From: Adiantum capillus-veneris
Lineage: Eukaryota; Streptophyta; Polypodiopsida; Polypodiales; Pteridaceae
DNA length: 64,000 bases
Assembly: GCA_014529385.2 (NCBI GenBank)
Contig: CM043952.1
Coordinates: 61,646,119 to 61,710,118, forward strand
Direction: 5' to 3'
A model generated the notes under the pieces. That model searched no databases. It was not told where the DNA came from and saw nothing but the letters and a program-made list of their open reading frames with translations. Made by a program: the position numbers and the translations under genes. Positions 34,108 through 42,397 of the stretch are shown piece after piece (position 1 is the first letter of the stretch; each line of letters opens with the position of its first letter).

Positions 34108-34707
34108 GTAAATAATCGCAATTATTTACTCTTGCACTATTTTTTCTTGGAAATTGTATCATCACCTCACCTATCATGTGTACACACCTATTACATGCCA
34201 AAAATCAAGTATGAGCCAAAATGAGCACCTATAACTTGGAAAATTGCCAGAAATGCAAAGAAGTCTTTGCAAGCCAAATTTTTGGATTATGGACCACATT
34301 TCTTGATCCAAATCACCTCATATCACATGCACATGGTCCATACAATGCCTAGAACCAATTTGTACCAAAAAATGTTGATTTTGGTAGAAAAGTTAATAAT
34401 CGCGATTATTTCCTTTCTAGCCAAAATGGGAAAATTTTGATATTTTGCCATCATACATCCAAAGTACATGATGTGTTAAGTCCACTAGCCAAGTTTGAAC
34501 CAATTTGGAGCTCAAAATCTCAAATTTCCATTATATCTACTGTTTCAGAGACCTAAAGCCAAAATCCGGGACCATTTTCACCCTATACATCCAAATGAGC
34601 CCATATTTCACTCAGAGTATGTATTTGGTAGATACTTCCAGCCTGTGATGCCAAGTTTGCAAAATGTTGAAAAAAATACTCAGCTGTAAATAATCACGAT
34701 TATTTAC
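34108..34707. repeat. P palindrome array 2
   Basis: Three more copies of the P dyad occur at 34108-34129 (CGCA centre), 34392-34413 (CGCG) and 34686-34707 (CACG), about 284 and 294 bp apart. This is the same period as array 1. The sequences between them have the same style (AAATTTGGAC, CCAAATTG). The array lies between the donor at 33443 and the acceptor AACAG at 34890, just before the accessory ORF. Confidence 0.85.
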
Positions 34708-34895
34708 TTTGGTTGCAAAAATTTGTTTGGACTTTACAATTTTGTTCCTTGCATGTTTTTATGCATCTATGCTTGTTCAAAAATTGATTTGAAGCAAATT
34801 GGACCAAAATTGTCAGCATTTCATACTCAAGGACATTTCAAAGAAAAATCCAACAAATCTGCTAACTTTGACACTCTATTCAATGAACAGGAGCC

Positions 34896-35694
34896 ATGCA
34901 AGCAGCAGAGAGGGCCAAGAAGAAGCTTAACCATAAAGAAAAGTTGCAGGAGCTGCCCGCATACCAATTGGATCCAGATTCAGTCAAAGTCGCCAAGGTA
35001 GCCTATCTTTCAAAAAAACAGCTAGAAGAGCATCACACCACAGTGTTCATGGGCAGATTCAAGAGTGAGGAGGGACATCAGGTAGAGTTGCAACTCCTAC
35101 CGAAAGAAGTGTATGATGTCGCCGCGAAGCCTGAGACCAAAGAAGCCAACCGCAGGCTAAGACTCAGAGATTTCTATGAACAGGAGCCATGCAGTGTGGA
35201 TTTTCAAAAAGCTTACGAGCTTTTATCCACGATTAAAGAAGATGGAACTGCCCAGATTTGTGATCCTCAGGGGAATAAAGTCGAAGTGTTAATAACCAAG
35301 GAAATAGTGGCAGAAGCACTCAGACTGCCCACAGAAGGAATGACGATGAGGGCAAGGGACAGGAAAACGGCAGGTACTTTCACCAAAGAAACTGCCGCAG
35401 CCACCTTTGTAGACCTAATTCACAAGCAGGTGGAAGAGCTAGCCATGTTATACCACCAACACTTCCACTTCCTGGCTAAAAGGCCACCAAAGTAAACAAC
35501 GTCAAATCATGCGATTGCCACCACTTTCACGCAAGTCCTCAAGTCAACAACCAGGCAACCGGTGGACCATGCACAGTATGTCTTGACCACTCTGAAAGTC
35601 ACAAAGAAAGAAGGAAAGATCAGTTACCTGGGTGCGGGTGCACCAGAGGTATTGACAAGGATTGCATACCATGTCATTGGCATGGCCGACAACC
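34896..35694 (+). pseudogene. P accessory protein, N-terminal part
   Basis: ATG 34896 opens a 199-codon frame (to 35495), which continues in phase past one TAA to the MITE. It has a helical, charged N-terminus (MQAAERAKKKL). A globular part follows with FYEQEPCSVDFQKAYELL, GNKVEVLITKEIVAEALRLP and TAAATFVDLIHKQVEELA. The pattern of a short beta pair, I-x-x-A-L-x-L-P and a helix-rich stretch loosely resembles accessory ORF domains of other plant retroelements (the putative plant transposon protein type), but I cannot confirm it. The phase around the MITE suggests that the original ORF ran on into 35932-36095. Confidence 0.6.
35687..35694. repeat. Target-site duplication of the MITE
   Basis: CGACAACC lies at 35687-35694 and again at 35924-35931, immediately outside the MITE termini. 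An 8-bp duplication is the hAT superfamily size. Confidence 0.85.
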
Positions 35695-35923
35695 CCCGGG
35701 GCGGTCACTTTTTAGAATGTGTATGATATCACGTGAGTTAACCGTAGAGGATTATTAAAAGACCAAAATGTATAAAAATGTATACTTTTATGTATACATT
35801 AGAGGGGGGTGGGGGTTTTTTAAATAGGCTCACAATGTAAGTATAGTATGTATATTGGGGTATTATTAATTACCTCTTGAACGCATGTGATATAGGGATC
35901 TTTTGATAAGTGACTGCCCCGGG
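35695..35923. mobile_element. 229-bp hAT-like MITE in P
   Basis: The terminal inverted repeats are CCCGGGGCGGTCACTT at the left and, reversed, CCCGGGGCAGTCACTT at the right: one mismatch in 16 bases. Perfect 8-bp target duplications (CGACAACC) flank it. The interior is AT-rich with no coding capacity and contains GTATAC/TGTATACA-type palindromes and a G-rich run near 35803-35815. It interrupts the accessory ORF of P, so it arrived after P. Confidence 0.88.
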
Positions 35924-35931
35924 CGACAACC

Positions 35932-36823
35932 TACCACCTGTCCCAGACCAAAACACTTGGATATTGTCAGTTCAACCATCTCCTCGAGCTACAAGATCAG
36001 CCAAGAGATCCTACAAATCTGATGAAGAGTCGGTTGAAAGCTCGCCGGAAAGACACAGCAGTGAAAGCTCAGATAATGAGGAAAAGAGAGCATGAAGAGA
36101 GGAGATGAAGAGAAAAGCCGTGGCCGCACACCAAGAAGAGCCAATGCAAAAGCAAGACCGGTTTGAAAGAGAGAAACATGCATACCAACATAGCCGACAA
36201 ACACAAGGAAAGACCCGGAAAAATGGGTGCCTAGTGGACTTAAGGGACCAAGGACAAAGCATCATACCAGGAAAGAGGTTGAAGATCAAACAGAATCCTT
36301 GGAAAAAATGTATCAAGAAGCAGAGGCCCTGAATCTAAAAGAAACCCAAGAAGAGGCAAGGAAAGCAAAAGAGGCGGAGGACCAGAGACAAGCCGAGAAA
36401 ACGGCAAGGGAAGAGGCACAACACGACCAAAGTCACGAGCCTCTCCGACCCACTTCACTGCCTACGGAACAGTAGGATAGCCCTCTTCCAAGCCCACCAC
36501 CATCACCAGCAATAAAATCCACAGAAGCTGACCCCACCAAAGAGACAAAATCTGAATCAAAAGAAGCAGAAGAATCTGCACAAGAGGCTACTGCTACACA
36601 AGAGCAACAAAAAGAGAAAGAAGCTGAGCCTAAACAAGAGAAAGCAGCCGAAGCTAGCCGAAGCTATACAAGAGCCTAAATAGCAAAAGGCAGACGAATC
36701 TGCACAACAAGCAACCACTACACAAGAGCAGCAAAAAGAGAAAGAACCCGAGCCAGAAAAGGAAACAAGTACTACACAAGAGGACACAACAAAGTCTGAG
36801 CCAACACCTTCTACCTGAACACA
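35932..36823 (+). pseudogene. P accessory protein, low-complexity middle part
   Basis: After the MITE the ORF resumes (DNLPPVPDQNTW) to a stop at 36095. Further frames to 36475 and beyond give Lys/Glu/Gln/Ala-rich sequence (EARKAKEAEDQRQAEKTA). Two similar blocks of about 120 bp at about 36550-36800 share EEQKEKE-type repeats. This is probably a flexible or helical linker. Q interrupts it at 36823, and it resumes at 48752. Confidence 0.6.
36819..36823. repeat. Target-site duplication of Q, left copy
   Basis: ACACA lies immediately before the left terminus of Q (TGTTGACC) and again at 48752-48756, after the right terminus (GGTCAACA). The match defines one insertion event. Confidence 0.75.
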
Positions 36824-37502
36824 TGTTGACCGCTGGGTCAACAACACAACATAACTCAAGTTTCGTACCAAAGTCTTATCTTTTGCGAGTTATGAAATGC
36901 TGCGGATTATGGCTATAAACGTCATTTGTAATGAGTAGTTATTCTAGTTTCAGAAGTCGGGGTGCAATGGCACTTCCAGATTGTAAATACAAAGCCATTT
37001 GACCCTTTCAACCCCATTTTTGGTTAAACCTAAGGTAGCCTTAGTATATAAGGTACCTAGGTCATTTTGTAAGGGGGGACTTTAATCATAATCAAAACTT
37101 TAGCGCTGCCGTCTACTGTGTGTGAGAGAGAAAGAGAGTGAGCGTGAGCTTTATCCTCTAGCTACGCCCGGCTCGTTCAACACATTGGAGATCCGACTGT
37201 ACCATTGTTGTAGGCTCGAGGAGAGCTACGCGACAACGCCAAGCATTCCACGCGAGACGAAGTGCACACGCCGATGCATCTACGAGCTATTTGTGGCCGT
37301 AAGTGTATCAAACGATGTCTGCGTGGTAGTAGTCTATAGAATCGTGGCGACATAAGCTACGCATAGGTACTCATAAATTTTAGTTTTAGACACTTTCAAA
37401 ATTCTGCTCTGTCATCCTACACGTTTTCCGCAGATGGGTTTAGAGTGAGGGTTTTGAGTGTAGAAGCTTAGGGACAGGTGTATCCTAGTGAGGGGATGGT
37501 GT
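36824..37502 (+). repeat. Inverted, truncated LTR-A at the left end of Q
   Basis: The sequence starts TGTTGACCGCTGGGTCAACA and matches the reverse complement of 48751-48072 with roughly 5% differences, including TATATAAGG and an (AG)n tract. It stops at GGTGTTCC, about 270 bp short of the LTR end, where it joins a primer-binding site on the opposite strand. It holds a half-palindrome (GTCATCCTACACG) at 37411-37423. Confidence 0.88.
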
Positions 37503-37520
37503 TCCCCGGCAGCGGCGCCA
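37503..37520 (-). other. Extra primer-binding site (tRNA-Asp type)
   Basis: On the minus strand this reads TGGCGCCGCTGCCGGGGA, one mismatch from the tRNA-Asp complement. It sits one base from LTR-B, on the side opposite to the polypurine tract. LTR-B therefore has the marks of a 5' LTR on one side and a 3' LTR on the other. Confidence 0.85.
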
Positions 37521-37521
37521 A

Positions 37522-38560
37522 TGTTAGACGGATACGCCGCGACGGACGTCAGCATAGCGAGAACTCACCTAACATATAATGTCAACTGAGGACGAAGCTC
37601 GACCCGCAGGCGCGTGGAAGCAAGCAAAGGGTGTCAACCTCTACTCGACCGACTAATGACTACTTCTTACAGAGATATCAAATCTACATGCCATCGGTTC
37701 TGTGAATGTGAGAGTCTCCTATGATGCTACCGCAATCCAAAAGCCCATTAGACGTTCTCGAAACGTTACGAAACTTGAGGGATATCCTATCAACACCAAT
37801 AGGCCACTCTCCAAAAAACCTACCCAATACCCTCCGTGCAGAAAACGCGTAGGATGTCTGGCCGGTTTTTGCGGGTCGACGTTTCCGAAAACTAAAGTGC
37901 CTAATGTGTAGCTCTACTCGCTCTGATCGCGTGGATATGCTGAAATGCAAAAACAGACAACAGTTACTCACCGAAACTCCAAAACTAGCTCGCGGGTGAA
38001 TCTGCCAAAACACAGACGAACGCGCGTGATGTAAGCATCAACGCGTAGCTCTCCTCATGGGCAACACACCGCTGCTCTTCGTTTGCGATTCTGACCACCG
38101 TAGCTCCTGTAGCGCACACACACTCTCTCTCACTCTCTCACAATCTCCCAACGACACATAAGATCAGATTTATTAGAAGTCCCCTTACAAAGCTTTAGGT
38201 TTTGGCTTATATACTAAGCCTTAGAAAACCTAATGTCCGACCAAAATGACCTTATTTGTCCCTAGGCTTCTATAGAGCTTAATTACAACAGTGTGAGCTA
38301 GATTTGCTCATCCAATAAGCATCTGTGGTCTAAATTCAATTGCCGATTTAAAATATGAAGTTCCCGTAAACATAACAGAAGTGGCCGTAATGGCTCAAAA
38401 TAATAATAACGAGATATTCGATGATGTCCATGAGCTTGTATCTTCACATTACAGCATCCATCTTCGTCTTCATCACTTCATCAGCATCTTTATTTGGAAT
38501 CTTTAAAGAATATTTATGGAATCTTTGTGGAAGCGTTGTTGAAAGGTTGACCTTTCAACA
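37522..38560 (-). repeat. LTR-B, heterologous LTR of Q (1,039 bp)
   Basis: Read on the minus strand it begins with the inverted terminus TGTTGAAAGGT...ACCTTTCAACA and ends CGTCTAACA. It keeps the same internal order as LTR-A (TATATAAG box, CTCTCTC tract, ACGCGTAGCTCTCC, GTGAGT donor, half-palindrome ACGCGTAGGATGTCT at 37855-37869), but most of the sequence differs. It is a sister subfamily, not the partner, of the LTR at 47802-48751. Confidence 0.82.
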
Positions 38561-38573
38561 CTCTCCCCCTCCG
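38561..38573 (-). other. Polypurine tract of Q
   Basis: On the minus strand this reads CGGAGGGGGAGAG directly before LTR-B. It is a typical plus-strand primer and marks LTR-B as the 3' LTR of the Q interior. Confidence 0.85.
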
Positions 38574-40461
38574 AAGTCTTGTCGTCCCCAACAAGACCCT
38601 ATGTCTGCAATGGCCTTGACGAGTGCCTCATGTTTTGGTGTTGGTTGAAGCTTTTGTTGTTGCAGTTGCTTCTACCAAATGCTTTGTATGTTGTAGAGGT
38701 ACCTTTTTCTTGTACATGTAGTGTAGTTGAAGCCATAGCTCTCCCCCTCTGATTGGTTGTTGTAGCGTGAATAAGTCGAGTGAGGTTTGTTGTTGCAGCA
38801 AGTCTTTATCTTGGCAGCTCTATATTGTTTGTTCTTTGGGTGTTATCCTGGATGTGTACCTATAAACTTGAAGCCTTTTTGAATTTTTTCTAGGCCGCTC
38901 CCCTTGGATCCTATAGTTGATGAGCATGTAGTTGTTTGGGGATGTCGGTGGTCTGCTTTTCTGTGTTTTAATAAGAAAAATAGTAAAAATAAAATGTGGC
39001 GTATATTACAAAATGAAGGTCTTGGATACTTGGATAGGACTAAAGGGAAAAACCCAGTGGGAAAAAAATGCCTTTAGTCACCATTAAATGTGAGGCTATA
39101 TGTACTTATGTTTGATGTAACTGAGTTTTGTTGAGTTAAAGTACTTATGGTCGTATGGCTACTATTATTGACTTGATATGCATTGGATAAGTGTTAGTAG
39201 CTTGAAGTCAGAGTCGTTGTTGTTGAGCAAATGCTTATGAAACCTGTTACCGCTTCATCATCGTCATTTTGTTGTGTAAGTGCATGGGTGGAACACAAAT
39301 CGTGTCAAATGCAAATGTCCAATGATGGGACATTGTATATGCTTGCACAGATAGATACATGGGAAACAATATGCGATGCGAGAGGAGTTTGAATGGGTGC
39401 TTCCAGGAGTGAACGTAGCTAGAGAAGCAAAAATATATTTAACTTCAAGAGCTGCCGTTACTCACAAGAAGGGTTTTTGTCGACGAGGTTTTTTTTTTCC
39501 ACTCTCCTCACTGTGTTCATGTGCGTGATTGTTTTTTGGACTACTCTGCCACTCCACCATTTAGAATAGTAGACTTCGACTCTTATGCTCACCTATCCAG
39601 CATGAGCGACACAACGTAAATATGCTCAACTCTTCCAGCTTGAGCAGTACCTAAAATAGCTAAGACGCTTAGACCACAGAGAATATTACTTGAAGCTTTG
39701 GGACTAACACCTCACTCATTTTGTGGCTTAGCTACTCGACTCTGACTTTTATGACTTGTCGGTTGCCTGTTGACACTGCTTTGTGACAAGTTCTTCGGCA
39801 GTTGTAGTGGCTGCTGAGACATACTTCGTGAAGTTTCATCGTTTCCCTGTACCTTCTTCTCTTTGTAGTGCTCATGCCTCTCTTCAGTCTTTTCTTCATG
39901 TGGATTATGGATTTTTGTATTTTTTCTTAATAATAAACAAAGAAAATCTTAAAACAACTCAACAAAAGAAAAATCATTCAAATAGAAATCTAAATGCTAT
40001 GTACACTATACACATGTCCCTAGGGGCTCATATATGGATTTTGTTCGCATACTCCTCTGTAACACTACTATGAGGGAATATACTCTAAATTTCGTCAAAA
40101 ATTTATCACAATAAAACGCAAAAATTCAATGCCTCTCACAAAACATTGCCCTCTAATAGTCATAATGTTAGGTCTGCATTCAGAATGCCTCCCCCCTTCC
40201 TATTTGGAGTCATCCTTTACGACAGGGTATCGTAAAGGGTATGTGTTGTGCTTGGGCAATTAAAAGTTGTGCCTATGCAGGCCTTGTAATGTAGCCCTAT
40301 TATGCATACACAGTCAATGCATGGAAAAGATTTATGTTGTGCAAGATGTGGGTATAAGCAATTTGCTTATTGGCATTTTTTGGCGAGGCTTCCTATTCTA
40401 AGCAATGTAATGGTCTTTGAAGCTTCTGTATCGTTGCTTGATTGAAGCGACTTGCTCTCTT
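38574..40461 (-). other. Q 3' untranslated region, no gene seen
   Basis: This is about 1.9 kb between the W-I-P-K ORF and the polypurine tract. No frame above 100 codons, no RT or integrase debris and no palindrome array was found. It is the equivalent of 32278-33442 in P. Confidence 0.5.
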
Positions 40462-41016
40462 CTAACTGTACTGTAATCGTAGGAAGAATTGTAATAATTC
40501 AAGCGGCGATGCACTGACAGCAGTTTTTTTGTTCTTCTTTGGGACCCATTTCTTTGCGATTATTGGCTGTTTTGTTGCTGGCTCTCGTTTGGGAACCCAT
40601 ACTTGCCCGTGCTTCGTTTGTGTTTGAAGAGACTTCTTTGGGATCCACCTTTTTGTTGTGTGAGTCAACAGTGGTCTTTGCTTCAGCCCTTGTACGCTTG
40701 GTTGGGGACGGGATTCAGGCTTTGAAAGTTGATACTGTGGTTGTTTTGGAATCCAAATGAATTCTTGACTTTTTTGTGCTTGAATCAACCTCTTTCGAGC
40801 CCAAACCTGAGTTGTGAAAGCTTGCGACTTTGTGATATTCTTACCCGTTCGTGCACGCTTTCCTTGTTTTTGTTTTGGTGTTGGATCTTGTGATTTGTCA
40901 TTAGAGATCTTTGTCTTCTTAATCCATATCTGTTTTTGATCGATCTGGCTTTTTGGTATCCAGATTTGTCGAGCTTTTTGGCTTTGACTTGTTGTCCTGT
41001 TCTTTTGACCTGTCAT
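40462..41016 (-). CDS. Q W-I/V-P-K repeat protein tail, 184 residues
   Basis: The frame is open and very basic, rich in Lys, Gln, Ser and Thr. Seven related motifs occur: IWIPKSQ, IWIKKTK, VWARKRL, IWIPKQP, RWIPKKS, VWVPKRE and KWVPKKN, spaced about 15-45 residues apart. P and E1 carry two to four such motifs after integrase and PR2. In Q the repeat lies directly after the protease-RT linker, so the deletion that removed RT to PR2 spared it. The function is unknown. Retention with gag and protease in a non-autonomous element suggests a structural or packaging role. The start codon is uncertain, since it may be a continuation of the upstream frame. Confidence 0.62.
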   Translation of the reverse strand: MTGQKNRTTSQSQKARQIWIPKSQIDQKQIWIKKTKISNDKSQDPTPKQKQGKRARTGKNITKSQAFTTQVWARKRLIQAQKSQEFIWIPKQPQYQLSKPESRPQPSVQGLKQRPLLTHTTKRWIPKKSLQTQTKHGQVWVPKREPATKQPIIAKKWVPKKNKKTAVSASPLELLQFFLRLQYS

Positions 41017-41024
41017 GGTTGTTG

Positions 41025-41753
41025 CTAAAGGGGTTGGTGATAGTGATGGCCTGAGTTGATGATAGGGGATGTCGTAAGATTCATCACTATCGCTACTATC
41101 CTCATCAAGGTTGACTTCTTGTACTTTCCCTTGATTTTTGGCTGGTAGTGGAAAGTTACTGTCTGTTTGCTCGTGGGTGGTAGTTTCTTGGAGGACTTTT
41201 CTAGCCCATTGATTAGAGCATTGTTAGCTCGTTGCTCTGGTCGTATTCCTCCTAGCTGAGTCTTTGCATCCTTATTAGGAGCCACGTATGAGGATGCTTG
41301 TGGTGGTTGTGTTTTCACTGAGGACTTTGGAATCCACTTTTGATGCACGTTATTCGTGTAGCGATGACATTGATTCCCGAGTCGTTGATCTTCTTGAAGC
41401 TCTAAGTGTTCTACAGAGTCATAGAACTCGTCGTCTTCTTCATCTTTTGATTCTCCACATTTCTTTGTTTGCTCCTTATGTCGAGAGCTTGTTGATGTCT
41501 GGTTCTCTTCATTTTCCTGGATTACACTCACTGCAAAATAAGGAACGACATCATAGCCATTTTCATCACAAAACTTTGTTGTGGGAGCATCCTCCACGGT
41601 GCACACATCCAGAGTAGCCAAGATGTGTTCCCATCCAAAAGGCTCTAACTCTTCTTCAGGAAATGGTTCTGGGATATAGTCCATATCCTCTATAACCCGC
41701 TTTAGGATACATTCCTCAAGTTTCAAGCTACCACATTGTGAAACTCCACACAT
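41025..41753 (-). CDS. Q post-protease linker, 242 residues
   Basis: The frame begins MCGVSQCG and carries EECILKR, YIPEPFPEEELEPFGWEHILATLD and FCDENGYDVV, matching the P frame 27398-27781 in order. A Lys/Glu-rich and then Thr/Pro-rich tail leads to the W-I-P-K frame. In P this segment is followed by RT; in Q RT, RNase H, integrase and PR2 are absent. No enzymatic domain is visible. Confidence 0.65.
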   Translation of the reverse strand: MCGVSQCGSLKLEECILKRVIEDMDYIPEPFPEEELEPFGWEHILATLDVCTVEDAPTTKFCDENGYDVVPYFAVSVIQENEENQTSTSSRHKEQTKKCGESKDEEDDEFYDSVEHLELQEDQRLGNQCHRYTNNVHQKWIPKSSVKTQPPQASSYVAPNKDAKTQLGGIRPEQRANNALINGLEKSSKKLPPTSKQTVTFHYQPKIKGKYKKSTLMRIVAIVMNLTTSPIINSGHHYHQPL

Positions 41754-42389
41754 TCACAGTTCTTTAGGCTTACCTAACCAAGCTGGAAGTTCTGATCCTG
41801 CCACTGTGGCGGAATCAAACTCCTCAAGCGGTGTTCTCGTCACATCCCTATAGTTATGGTCCCTCAAGTTTATCTTTGTTATGGTTTCCATATGTCTCAT
41901 GTATATATGGTCATAACCCCAATCTTGGACCATTTTCAATTGTCGCATGAATGGTCTTCCCAGAATGATGTCATAGTTGTTCTTCTTGCCAAAGTCAACA
42001 ACAGCAAAAGTGTGTTCATATTCAATGCCACAAGAAGTAACAAGTACTTTTTCTAGCAGTCCTAGGGGCTTTTCTTTGTGTCCATCTGCAAGCTGCAGGG
42101 TCATTCGTGTGGATATCAAGGCAGGTTTTCCCCATTTTTTCCAAACCTCTTTGGTTGCAATGGCCACACCAGCTCCACTGTCAAGGATTGCCATGGTTTT
42201 TACATTATTGAATTCCACAGGAAGGGTGGTGTTTCCATCTTCTCCCTCGTAATACTCGCCTACCTTGTTTAATGGCACTGGCCTAGTATTTAGTTGAGGC
42301 ATTTCAAGCTCTTTGATGCCTTCCTCGATTTGAGTCATTGGGGTTTTTACACCAAATTTCTCTAGACATTTACCCACATTAGCCCACAT
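41754..42389 (-). CDS. Q aspartic protease
   Basis: The frame of 211 codons contains the upstream RPVPLNKVGEYYEGEDG, the active-site turn AILDSGAGVAIATKEVW, a flap-like region (LQLADGHKEKPLG) and IILGRPFMRQLKMVQDWG. The D-S-G triad is intact, in contrast to DGG in E1 and DIG in P. It would process Gag. The frame is offset from gag by one base, and P-type relatives appear continuous here. I saw no typical slippery heptamer, so the offset is more likely an indel than programmed frameshifting. Confidence 0.85.
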   Translation of the reverse strand: MWANVGKCLEKFGVKTPMTQIEEGIKELEMPQLNTRPVPLNKVGEYYEGEDGNTTLPVEFNNVKTMAILDSGAGVAIATKEVWKKWGKPALISTRMTLQLADGHKEKPLGLLEKVLVTSCGIEYEHTFAVVDFGKKNNYDIILGRPFMRQLKMVQDWGYDHIYMRHMETITKINLRDHNYRDVTRTPLEEFDSATVAGSELPAWLGKPKEL

Positions 42390-42397
42390 GTTTGGTC

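Noticed and set aside
40462-41016. Ty1/copia affiliation because of W-V-P-K motifs
   Set aside because: RT precedes integrase in E1 and P, and the primer-binding site and protease signatures are of Ty3 type.
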